Source: Butyriboletus loyo (Eukaryota > Basidiomycota > Agaricomycetes > Boletales > Boletaceae). From it: a DNA stretch of 64,000 bases. The stretch lies in NCBI GenBank assembly GCA_038093515.1, contig JBBPSI010000005.1, positions 1 through 64,000 on the forward strand, read 5' to 3'. Positions within the stretch are counted from its first letter, which is position 1, and each line of letters starts with the position of its first letter. Of the stretch, positions 1 through 9,564 are shown piece by piece. A program made the position numbers and the translations under genes. Below the pieces are notes generated by a model. The model worked only from the letters and a program-made list of their open reading frames with translations, made no database searches and was not told where the DNA came from.

Positions 1-1084
1 GATAAGAGGGAAGCATGGAATATGTCATGAATCTTCCATATTTTGGGGAGTCGGAGCTTGTATGTGATAGGGGATAGGGTGTCGATGATTATGAATGGGC
101 CTTCTCTTTTTGGGGCAAATTTTGGGTTCTCAATTTGTCAATGAAGGTTTCTTGCTTCTAGCCAAACTTTATCACCTTTTGAGAAGGGAGAGAAGGAGCA
201 TGTGTTTCAATATTTCATCGTCTGTTGGGCAAGGGCATGGGCTGCTAGTGCTTCGTTTCGTGCTGCTGTGAGTTATTTCAAATGTTCTTCGACAGTGGGA
301 AGGTTCGTTTTGGAGATAACGGTGGAAAAAGGACAGGGTTCATATCCCATCATTAAGAAGAACAGAGATTTCCCTGTGACTGAATGGGGGTGGTGATTGT
401 GTGTAAATTTGGCATGGGTGATGTTATCTGCCCAGGTGGACAGGTTATTTCCGCAAAAGATGCAAAGATATGTTTCAACTTCCTGGTTAACTCTCTCTGT
501 TTCTCTGTCCGTCTGGGGGTGGTATGCTGTTGAGAGGGAGAGGTTGTATCCTAGGAGTTTTCCGAGTTCTTTTGCAAAAGCAGAGGCAAACTGAGGGCCT
601 CTGTTGGAGATTATCTTGTCGTATAATCTGAATCTGGCATATACTTTTAATAAAAAGAGGGAAGCAATTCATGAGGAGTCCACAGTTTTCTTGGTAGGGC
701 ATAGAATTACTCCCTTAGTAAGCCCATGGTCGACCACAACCAATAGGGTATCAAAGCCATCAGCTGTTGGAGGGAGATTGGTGATGAGATCACAGGAGAT
801 CTGCTGGAATGGCCGTGAGGTGGAGGAGGGGATCAGAGTCAAGGGGGGGGTCGTTGAATGAGTATTGGCTTTGTTCTGTTGACAGGCTGTGCATCCTTCA
901 ACATATTTTCGGACGAAAGTGGCAAGACCAGGCCACCAGCATTCAGAAGCGACCAGTTGTTGGGTTTTCAGGTATCCAGGATGGCCTGCTGTTGGGTGGT
1001 CATGGTGTCGTTCCAGCACAGTTTTGCGAAGATCTGCAGGGATGTAGACCCGATCTTGATATGTAAGGATGCCAGCGTCGACCT
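1..1084 (-). mobile_element. Ty3/gypsy retrotransposon integrase fragment, decayed
   Basis: Read on the minus strand this is the 3' part of a gypsy-type pol gene. It begins with the H2C2 zinc finger of integrase (HHDHPTAGHPG, then CTACQQNK), runs into the rve catalytic core (CDLITNLPPT, then DKIISNRGPQFASAF and YHPQTDGQTERVNQEVE), and ends with the chromodomain-proximal block (KREGPFIII, KIHDIFHASLL) at the window edge. Two in-frame TGA stops break it, one near 669-672 after TKKTVDSS and one near 145-150 after LEARNLH, so it cannot make an active enzyme. No LTR is seen on its right side; it abuts Sec14-like coding sequence directly. It continues to the left beyond the window. Confidence 0.9.
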
Positions 1085-1416
1085 GTTGTTGAGTTCATCT
1101 ATGCCGATTCCCGACACAGTTTGCCTCCAGTGTTGGCAGTTCTTGACCATCCTCTTCGTTTCATTGAGGTTGAACTTCCGTGCTCGCAAGAATCGGCTAG
1201 AATACATTGAATGCTCGTGTTTAACTTGCCTCGCGCATGACGAATTGAGCTGGGGGCCTTATGCGCTCACAGTAACGTTCTATCATCTGTATCAATAGAA
1301 TCTTTGGAATTTCCTTCGCGCAAGATGCCTTCGGCGAATAATTGCTCGCGCAAGGTCCTGAGTGTGTCGGCTTGCTGAGGGGAGAGTGGTATAGAGTCCG
1401 ATTCAGAAATCGACAT
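1085..1416 (-). pseudogene. Sec14-like (CRAL-TRIO) lipid-transfer protein, 5' half only
   Basis: A start codon at 1416 opens MSISESDSIPLSPQQADTLR followed by LREQLFAEGILREG. A 74-base GT-AG intron (1270-1197) then leads into RFLRARKFNLNETKRM and NCQHWRQTVSGIGIDEL. This is the CRAL-TRIO N-terminal helical domain of Sec14-type phosphatidylinositol/phosphatidylcholine transfer proteins, which supply Golgi membranes. The reading frame stops matching Sec14 at about 1085, exactly where gypsy integrase sequence begins. The lipid-binding CRAL-TRIO lobe is absent from the window, so the gene is truncated. The promoter and splice sites look normal, which suggests recent breakage. A full copy may exist elsewhere. 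Confidence 0.75.
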
Positions 1417-1992
1417 GATGAGAGCCTGAGAAGGTCAAGAACAACGGCCGGGTGGCCATGGGATTGCACTCCCACGTGAATGGCTTGATTTGTTTGTTAC
1501 CAGACCAGCAGAAAGTTGGAGTCAGACTAGCCAATGGATGGAACTCACACGCGAGAAAAGCATAAACTAGGATCGCGAAAATCATCCCCAGTGGGGGTTT
1601 GCCATAATGTGCGGACCAGCTGGACCGGGGAGAACCAGAGCATGGGAAGACCTCTTGAAGGGTTGCATTTGCCTCGCCAGGTACGTTGATCCCAGTCCTG
1701 TCGCGTCTGCTGTGGTCGATGCTGCTTGAAGGCAACTTGAAGGGCAACTGTACATACTACGCCTAACTAGTACGGGAGCACAGAACAAGCATTCTGGCAT
1801 CGGGGGAGGGGGAGGGGGAGGGGAACACTGCTCCACACCAGATTCATTCCATGCTCAATTTCGGTCGTCGACGCGGTTCCCTAACTTCCCTTTGATTTCA
1901 CATTTGACATTACTCATCATGCAGCGCTTCGGCCAAGAACTGAAAAAGGGGTTCCAACATCGATCGCTACCTGGTACTTGCGACAGACCACC
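1417..1992. other. intergenic, divergent promoter region
   Basis: Separates the Sec14 relic from the methyltransferase-like gene. The only notable feature is the G-rich tract at 1802-1823. Open frames here show no recognisable protein. Confidence 0.5.
1802..1823 (+). repeat. G-rich tract, potential G-quadruplex
   Basis: Three GGGGGA units followed by GGGG give four G-runs of 4-5 bases with single-A loops, the classic pattern of a very stable intramolecular quadruplex. It lies about 170 bases upstream of the methyltransferase-like gene start. Confidence 0.6.
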
Positions 1993-2845
1993 ATGTATAT
2001 TGCCGGGCTTCATTCTTTGTTCCCTTCGCCTCAAGCGGTCGAAGGGCTAGCAGTCCTTGTCACTGCGGATTTCTTCAGATATCTTCTGTCCAAGTCAGGA
2101 GCGCCAAAGGTCACCACGAAGGGGGAAGGCGGCCTCCCTATCACTGAATCTGCGTCCCACCCCTTGGACAAAATCATGTTTCCGATCCAAGCGCTGTCCG
2201 CGCTTCTCCCGCCTGTGGTCTACTGTACTGCCGTGGTGTTCAACAATTTCCAACAGCCGGCCTGGATGTCAAGGTTCGCCTTGCCGGAGGACATTGTTCG
2301 AACGGAGTGGAAGACTCCACTCAGGCTTGTGGCCTGCGCTGCTGGCCTTTCTCTGAAAATCGCTCTTGACCGTATACTCGGTCAGTCTGACGAGCGTTTG
2401 CGAATGATAGGGGTAAGGTCCACTACTTGTTCTCAACGATGCTGATTGAGGCCTTCCGTTGGTTTTTAGCGCCGCGAGAAACCTGGGACGACCCAGTCCG
2501 GCCCCTATGCCATTGTCCGCCACCCCGCCTATAGGTAAGTGATTTGCGTTGAAGATCCGGCTTAGCTTGACCCGCGTTGCTTGTCACAAGCGTGATGCTT
2601 CTCCAGCAAGCGTTCTACTCGGTTATGTATTGGTCCTATGTCCCTCTTGCATCCCTTGGTGTTCTTGCTGGTGTATTCGCCATCAAGATGCCCATCGAGG
2701 TGTGGTTTATGATTTGGATGGATTTGACCGAAAGAGTTGACGAGATCTGTAGGAGAAGGCGGCCCAGGAAGACGACGTCATTGAAAATGACTACACTGAA
2801 TATATGAAAAGAGTTCCGGCTAGGGTCATCCCGTACATTTGGTAG
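1993..2845 (+). CDS. isoprenylcysteine carboxyl methyltransferase (ICMT) family protein
   Basis: Four exons (1993-2412, 2470-2534, 2591-2699, 2753-2845) join in frame to about 228 residues. Hydrophobic segments alternate with short loops. The diagnostic ICMT motif GPYAIVRHPAY is followed by a membrane helix pair and the C-terminal block EDDVIENDYTEYMKRVPAR, which resembles the E-E...Y-x-x-Y-x-x-x-x-x-R-x-x-P ending of the family. ICMT enzymes methylate the prenylated C-terminal cysteine of CAAX proteins in the endoplasmic reticulum. Agarics carry many divergent ICMT-like paralogues, so this one need not be the housekeeping Ste14. The start is the first ATG in frame; an upstream coding exon cannot be excluded. 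The last intron starts GTGTGG, a weak donor. Confidence 0.75.
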
Positions 2846-2947
2846 GCGTTGGGAAGTAGCTTTTTTTTCAACCATTCTTTTTCAAGGGGAGACGGGGCGG
2901 AAGTATTGTTTCTTTGCTTCACCCGTTGGCTACAATGTACGTTGCTG

Positions 2948-4043
2948 CTACGCGTCAAGGTTCAATGATGTTTGGGATATCAATACGAGGCCTTTAAGTT
3001 GCTCCAGCTTCATCCCAACGAGTGCACGTTCCCCACCGACTGAAGACCTAACATCGTCCATGACTGCTTTCACGCCTCTCCAGCCGAGACCAGTCCATTC
3101 TCCGACGAGTTTTCCATTGAAGTTACTCCTCAGCCATGTCTTTGCGTATCTTTCTTGGGTCATCGCATCCCATTCCAACTTTTTGCCAAACACCACAAGC
3201 GCCTCCTCGACTGCGTCTTCGTGCGGTCCCGGTGTAGACGTAGTTGGACTTTTGTTCTGAGCCCACACAAGGAAGTCGGTGCACATGCTGCGACCTTGGA
3301 CAGACTTGATAAACGAGCTCATTGAAGGGGCGTGGAGCTGACGAGGGTCAAAGAATCGCGACGTCACAGCAAACATGAACGTCTCCTCGACCGTCTCGAA
3401 GCCCTTCATCCATCTATCCATAGATAGTCCCATGAAGTCGAGAATCAGTCGAGGGGAATCTGTGAGATGCATCGGAGGATCTGGATGAGGACTGGTAACC
3501 TAATCATCCGACTGAGAACTCTTGAGCGTAATGTGCGGGTACATCAATCACCTTTAACCCATGATGGTTAACTGACAAACCACGACTTTTTGCAATGGCA
3601 CCGATTATGATCCCAAGATCACCATAGCCATGAAAGACCATCATCCTTTCCGCTTCTGCCTCGTCATCACACACCTTGACATCAACTTGACAATATATGT
3701 GTTCCGAAGGCGCGGGTTGTGCAGAATGCATCAACCAATCCTCTTGATCGATGCTAACAGCATAGTTGGATATCCTATTTCCGTCGAGCTCGATACCCTT
3801 TACCGCGCCAAGGACGCGGCCCACCTGTTCTGGAGTGATCTGTTCGCTACTCAAGGGACAGGTTACGACAAAATCGATATCTCCATGATCTTTCTTTTCT
3901 GGTCTTTCCGGAGGGACCTCGACGATCGCGAAGACAGTCAAGAGCTGAGCTGAAAAGCGGGCCTTGAGGGCCACGTAGAGCGATGTAGGGAGCCTGGGTA
4001 ACGATTCTGGAGGCAAGTCTTGCAGAAAGGCTCTACCCCCCAT
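2948..4043 (-). CDS. unknown protein with nucleotidyltransferase-like N-terminal domain
   Basis: Two long coding blocks (4043 to about 3550, and about 3500 to 2948) are joined by one short intron; a donor GTTAAAG with acceptor TTACCAG keeps the frame. The N-terminal half contains KDHGDIDFVV and, about 70 residues later, YCQVDVKVC, spaced like the acidic catalytic strands of polymerase-beta-type nucleotidyltransferases. The C-terminal half is helical, with many Trp and Phe residues. The frame is open upstream to 4079 (SRYPRFILMGG), so a further 5' exon is likely. I do not recognise a named family. It is divergent from the zinc-knuckle gene, about 140 bases apart. Confidence 0.6.
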
Positions 4044-4184
4044 CAAGATAAATCGCGGATACCTCGAGCCATCGTCGTTCTATATGGGTCTGCTGGGACG
4101 ATCCTTCTACTCGACCAGAATGGCATGTTATAATTAGACAAAGTCGAGAGTCAACTTCCAAACTCCGCTCGGCACTGCTCATTC

Positions 4185-4885
4185 ATGTCCAAGTTTGCAC
4201 CCCACCGAAAGTCCTACAACAGCCCTCGCGCGACGACTACAACCGTCTGCCAGAAATGTCTGCAAACTGGTGAAGTTGGGCCACCTCTTGTGGGTTCAGA
4301 TGTGAAACTGAGAGGTTCAATTTTTCATAGGTCACTTCATCTACGAGTGTAAATCAGAACGCCCGTATGTTTCGCGCCCTTCTCGAACGGAAGTGCTCGA
4401 GAATCCAAGGATGCTGGCCAAGCTCAAGGCCGATGGCAAGCCCTCAGTAGAGGTCCCAGAGGAATTCAAAAAGAAGTGTGTCCTGGAGTTTGTGCCATCG
4501 AGGATCGTCTCTCACTGTCATTCAGAAACGGCACAGCAAACTTGATTTTAGAAGCCAAGGAAAAGGAGAGAGAGAAACAGAAGACAATTGATTCGGACAG
4601 CCACCCAAAGAAGAAGGTTCGGAGGTAAGTACCAGCCTCTTTCAATTCATCGCCTCTTATGCAACATGTTGTAGATCAAGCCGTTCGTCTGACTCTGAAT
4701 CATCATCTTCTGGTTCAGAGTCAGAGTCAGGGTCCGCCTCATCTGCGTCCGTCTCTGACTCAGGTTCAGAGTCTTCGCGTTCGCGAGAACGTGACACTAG
4801 GCGACGTGTTCCTCGGAGAAATGACAGCCGGAGCCGTTCAACTACCCCATCCCGTGCCTCAGATAGCCCCAGCGAACGAGATTGA
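4185..4885 (+). CDS. zinc-knuckle (CCHC) protein, ZCCHC10-like
   Basis: Four exons (4185-4269, 4331-4475, 4526-4624, 4675-4885) give about 151 residues. A single CCHC knuckle, C-x2-C-x4-H-x4-C (CQKCLQTGHFIYEC), is followed by RPYVSRPSRT, the block AKLKADGKPSVEVPEEF and a Lys-rich stretch. The C-terminal tail is Ser/Asp/Glu- and Ser/Arg-rich. This order matches the ZCCHC10 family of small nuclear RNA-binding proteins. A role in RNA processing is inferred from the family, not shown here. All three introns are GT-AG. The acidic open frame on the opposite strand at 4657-4896 is only the antisense of the serine-rich tail. Confidence 0.85.
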
Positions 4886-4942
4886 TTCATAATCATGTAT
4901 TATCATTCGCATTGTTTACGTATGATATCAGGATGTGCAAAT

Positions 4943-5774
4943 TCAGTCGCAACCACTGAGAGCCGAAACCCGGGTGTTCATAAGGAGTGCGACGATCAGC
5001 CTGGCAAGGCAAGGCTTTGGTTGAGGTCAGGATGAGTCAACAGGCCACTCTACTCACCCATAAAGCCCGAGCACCTCTGCAAAAATCAGAATGAGGACCA
5101 TGGATACGAATATTCGCTGTTCATGAACGTATGCACGGACGCACTATTCTGAGGTCAGTAGCTTGGATAATAATAAGTCAGCGTCACACACCGAATCACC
5201 GACAAGACCGATTGCATAACCTGCAGCAATACCAGTGAAGCCGCACGAGAGGCCTGCTCCAAGGTGAATGAATCCAGCAGCAAGGGGATAATCTTTTGTA
5301 GGGTGTACTACAGAGAACCCAGAATGAGTATATCAATCATAATGGAGGACTCGACGAGGACGAACGTGAGCCCGCGATGAGCACAGACACCACCAGTCCA
5401 TAGACTGCTATGATACCAGACATGACGACTGGTACCAGAGACTAGCATAACAGGATCATTCTCAGGAGGGTCCGCAAGTATGGCTGTTGGGGGCTTACCT
5501 TCATGATCAACTCTGGTTTGAATGTACCCAGACCAGCAATACCGATACCGGATTTAGCGGTCCCAAAGGCAGCACCGGCAGCTACATGGGAGAATCAGCA
5601 CACTTTAAAGAGGTGCATGGCCCGAACATACTACTAAATATCATCTGCAACCGTCAATAAATGGCAGTGAGTGGAATAGTACGAGAACTATTTTTTTTTG
5701 CGACAACTGACTGCGGAAGCGACTCCAGCGAACCCGAAGAAAGGAGCGTACGGCGGGCATAGTTCAGATGACAT
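4943..5774 (-). CDS. vma3: V-type H+-ATPase proteolipid subunit c
   Basis: Six exons join to a protein of the usual length, about 160 residues. It opens [20 protein letters not shown], then [70 protein letters not shown] and [20 protein letters not shown]. The four membrane helices are present, and the proton-carrying glutamate lies in the last one (FAEVLGL). Subunit c forms the rotor ring that pumps protons into vacuoles and Golgi. The second exon is very small (about 14 bases, MIFS). All introns are GT-AG. Duplicated MFS flanking sequence begins about 200 bases upstream of the start. Confidence 0.93.
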
Positions 5775-6083
5775 GGCTGCTGGTAAATAGCGCGAAGGTT
5801 TCGTCTGAGGCTCTGAGCGAGTGAGTCGAAAGCGAGCAACCGTTGTACGATCACGTGCACACGTACTTAGCTTCGGGAGAACAGCCACACAGCAATACCA
5901 TACACAACATCGACTAAACAAACGACACCGTATCGCTAGTATCGATGTCATGCCCAACAAGGCGCCAGCGCAGTACGACAAACATGGAGTAAATAAATAA
6001 AAAGGAAAGGAAAACTTGTCACGATCACGAAACTTCAGGACGCAAACGCGCACACAAAGGATCACGAGCCAGTTCTGCGTACA
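5775..6083. other. intergenic; V-ATPase promoter and left edge of tandem duplication
   Basis: From about 5985 onward the sequence resembles 9465-9545, so the duplicated unit starts here, between the V-ATPase promoter and the first MFS gene. No gene is seen. Confidence 0.5.
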
Positions 6084-8316
6084 CTAGAGACTGTACCTGA
6101 ACAGCGGACTATAGTCTCCAATTTCCTTGAATTCATCTTGGCGATCATCAGTAATTCTATATTCACGACACAGCGTCTCCTTCTGCTTGTTGAGTCTGTT
6201 GAAATCCCACATTGCAAGTGATGACAACAACATCCTAACGTCTCGTCAGCCAACACGACAATCGGGGAGGATCAAAAGGGGACGCACGTGAGACTCAGGA
6301 AACCCATTATCGTTCCAAGACCAACATGGAACCGTGGCGGATCAAAGAAAATAAAAGCCGCACATATTCTACGGTGGTTTCATCAGATCATGAAATATGC
6401 CGGAGAAGCTCAACGCTGCTCACCCTCCTAAATTTGCAAACCCATTGATCATCGCAATCGCAGCACCACGTTTGATTTCCCCTCCGGCGTTTGAGCTGAC
6501 CCATGCGAGATCGATAGGTATGGCTGAATAAACACCGATTGCGGCGAGCACAGTACCGAAATACGAAGGACCAGAACTCGTTTGCGTGTAAAGGAGAATG
6601 AATCCCACCAAGGCGACGAATGGCCCAGCGATCACATACGGTCCGCGAAGTTGTTGCCTGTCAGAATAAATCCCGGCCAATATGGTGCATGCACAACCTG
6701 CAACGAAAGGAGGGGCAGAGAGGAGCTGGGCATGTTCTGCAGAGAAACCAAGTTGACTAATGATGGTTGGCAAGAAAAGTGTAATTCCATAACCGGGGAC
6801 GACCAAGCTAGCCCACGCAAAGATCAGAAACATCGCCGAGTTGGCCTTTTGTCCACGTACCCAATGAGTATGCCAAATTGAAGATAGATTTTATAATCCT
6901 TGAGGGCCTGCAGAACGAACTGCCAGCTATAATGCGTAGCAAGACCTTGCGAGTCAGCCTTCAGCAATTCAATGACATAGCGTCTTTCCGTCTCTGTCAA
7001 AAATGACGCTGTTTCTAGGGACTGAACAGAATTGAGTAGTGATGAAGTACTGTATGTATGGACGCACGAACATCATATATAAGGAAGGGGGCTGCCAGTG
7101 CTACGAACACCGTAGCTGGAGAAATGCAAGTCAGACAATCGTCATCTAGTCATGACTGGGAACTTACCAATACCCTCCAGGCAGAACTAGTAACTTTGGG
7201 TCAGTACAATGCATCAGAGAATTACTTCGAAATGACTCACAATCCACTGCCAACCATGGAGGCCACCGATCCTGCAAGGAGAAAGCAAGCTTTGGCGATG
7301 AAAGAATACATTTCTGAAATACGCTACCTACCCTTCCATTTTTTCAATGAAATAACTTTTGCTGCATGAGTGGCATGCTATACTGAGTAAAGAAAATGAT
7401 CTCACGCAAGAAAACCACTGGGGGCACCTGCCAAAATTGCAGCAGACAAGAACATAGCGATACGCCTTGCCCGTTCAGCACGCGGATACCACGACGTCAG
7501 ATAGAATGTCACGCCCGGGAACAACCCAGCTTCCGCTAAGCCGAGGAAAAACCGGGCACTATACACAACCGAACCAGCGTCAGCGATTGTGGACCACGAT
7601 ATTTCAAACCCTTACACAAGAAGTCCATGATACGTTTTCACGAGACACATCAAAGTCATGATCAGACCCCAAACAACCATGATTGAAGGTACTATATCAG
7701 GCATTCTGGGTCAGTATCCGAAGCTGCGTTGAAAAGATGATTACTATACGCCATATAGACGGTCGAATGAGCTTCAGGATGATATTTCTGTGAATTTTGT
7801 TTGATTCATATATCACATGTATATGTTAGTTTGACTCACGATGGGACTTGGGCAAGACAATACGGAACCTAAGTAAGTGTTAGTCTTACCTGCCCATACA
7901 TCAGACATGCGAATCAAAGATGGATCCTCACGAAGAAGATCGCCGCAGCAATGTTATATCTAAGTCCAACAAGGTTCAGGTCGGCTTCCATGCCTGCAAC
8001 CTTGGCGTTGCCTAGGAGCTCTCGTGAGCGGTGTGAACACATCAAAACGTAGAATAATACTCGCCGATATTAGTACGGTCTCTAAAGGCAAAACATCGGT
8101 CGATGAAAACCAACCAGAAGGCAATTTTGACCGAACTCACAAGAAAGAGAAGAAGTATAACAACGAAACAATGGGCAGGATATGCCAATCTACTTTCCTT
8201 AGCACCCTGGCACGCTCGTTGGTGCTGAGATTGGGGATCTCGATGGCAGCCTCCTTATTATTGGTGCCATCTATCTCGGTACCAACCTTCAGATCGCTAG
8301 ACGGTGACTGGGGCAT
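6084..8316 (-). CDS. MFS transporter, anion:cation symporter type, copy 1
   Basis: About fifteen exons join to roughly 500 residues of a Dal5/Tna1-type permease (ACS family: nicotinate, allantoate, pantothenate and similar organic anions, imported with protons across the plasma membrane). The first exon opens MPQSPSSDLKVGTEID and carries VDWHILPIVSLLYFFSFLDR, the family's first helix. Later pieces include ARFFLGLAEAGLFPGV, SWYPRAERARRIAMF, GGLHGWQWIFCLEGI, LFLPTIISQLGFSAEHAQLL and the C-terminal DYSPLFRYSL. One exon is 17 bases (8081-8065), followed by an intron with a GC donor (8064). A 53-base intron removes the stop-containing stretch near 6835-6890, so the frame is intact. The substrate cannot be read from the sequence. 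Confidence 0.88.
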
Positions 8317-9045
8317 ACTGGCGGTAGGGCGAACCCGAAGAGCGAATGGAGTGGGGGAATTAAGGCCCTGGCCCGGCTCGTATCTCGTATTTCAGGCTGT
8401 AAGATTTTCTGAAACGTGGTACGCTACGTTTCCAACGCTCCTCTGGAGGGAGTAGTTTCAAGGCGGTTTACGGATCATACTCCTTGATGTACGAAGTATC
8501 TGACCGTCTAAATTTAACGCGTTCCAGAGATGCTCGGATGCTTTCGCAGGCTACTAGGGCATGCAGGTTCACATCCACCTATTACATTGGCGTCATGCAA
8601 ATGTTTTGATCAGTACATATTCGGCGGCAAGCACTTTGGTGTGTTTTCTGCTCACCGCCTATAGTTGCGCAGGAAAACTGATCATGTAGCTAGTATTTGT
8701 CGTCGGATCTGCATGTGATGGTGGTGTTGGTGAGTGCGTGAAAGAGGGACGCGCCTTTTTCTGTCAAATGTTCGTGCTCGCGCAAATATGGATGCTCTAG
8801 ATTCTAGAAGCACTGGAAACTAGCAATCTTGCCAGCGGCAAGGTACTGCAGTACGGGCCATACCCACGCTATATCCCGACCTCTGCCTAGTTTGGCCCGC
8901 CAGAATTAGACCTTGTAAATTTACTGATGGGCCTACTGTTGGAACACAACGGACGCACGAACATATTCATTTTGGTATTTTCGGACTTTTCTCATTGGCA
9001 TTCAAGTAATTGTATATATATATATGTCCATTTCCTTTATCACAT

Positions 9046-9076
9046 CTCTCAATGCTTCTACCCCATTGTGTTGAGA
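9046..9076. repeat. direct repeat copy A (31 bases, imperfect)
   Basis: Starts TCTCAATGCTTCTACCCC and ends TTGAGAG. The same unit recurs at 9166-9196, 120 bases on, with two mismatches. Each unit is itself a loose inverted repeat (CTCAATG / CATTGAG). Confidence 0.6.
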
Positions 9077-9165
9077 GGTTCATCCATTCTCTCTTCGTTT
9101 TACCTATTCTCATGCTCATCTACACTTATCTGTAGCTTACTGTGTGTTCTAGGTACATATTGTTA

Positions 9166-9196
9166 TCTCAATGCTTCTACCCCATTGCATTGAGAG
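9166..9196. repeat. direct repeat copy B (31 bases, imperfect)
   Basis: Partner of 9046-9076. The ends CTCAATG and CATTGAG are perfectly complementary in this copy. Confidence 0.6.
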
Positions 9197-9269
9197 CTTA
9201 CCACATGTTCTAGTTCTTATACCTACTATGGTCTGTTGACACACAGATGGGCCACATTAACTAGACATA

Positions 9270-9407
9270 TACAGTTGATATGCTCATAATGCATAACAAC
9301 AGTTCCTAATGACCATTAAGTGAGAATAGGTTTAGTCAAGGTTTGGGTCACCCTCAGTGTAGGGTCTATGTATTATGACCCTATGCATTATGAGCATATC
9401 AACTGTA
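9270..9407. mobile_element. MITE with terminal inverted repeats and TA target duplication
   Basis: Left end TA then CAGTTGATATGCTCATAATG and four more bases; the right end is the exact reverse complement followed by TA. The 24-base terminal inverted repeats are perfect and flanked by TA on both sides, the target-site duplication of Tc1/mariner transposases. The element is about 134 bases, has no reading frame, and contains an inner GGGTCA/TGACCC inverted pair. It is therefore a non-autonomous miniature element; its transposase source is not in the window. Confidence 0.7.
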
Positions 9408-9564
9408 CAACACTGTACCACTACTATCCATGTAGCACCCAGAAAGAGGCTGTGCAGGATAATTAACATGGAGTAAGTAGAAAAGAAAATTCAGGGAAAG
9501 GTCATGATCACTCGAAAGCTTCATATCAGTGAATGAACACAAAGGATTGCATGTCAGTTGTAAA

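Larger units (their letters stand above)
8317..9564. other. intergenic between the MFS copies
   Basis: The first about 500 bases (8317 to about 8860) are the promoter of copy 1 and align loosely with 11802-12240. The remainder holds AT-rich sequence, a pair of direct repeats (9046-9076, 9166-9196), the inverted-repeat element at 9270-9407 and the 3' flank of copy 2. No coding gene is seen. Confidence 0.55.

Noticed and set aside
4657..4896. Acidic minus-strand frame rich in Glu, Ser and Asp
   Set aside because: It is the antisense of the serine-rich tail of the zinc-knuckle protein, whose splice sites and family match are clear.
6835..6890. Apparent 7-base deletion and frameshift in MFS copy 1 compared with the longer open frame of copy 2
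   Set aside because: The difference lies inside an intron (53 bases in copy 1, 60 in copy 2). After splicing both copies read IG-LV-P and then LFLPTII in frame.
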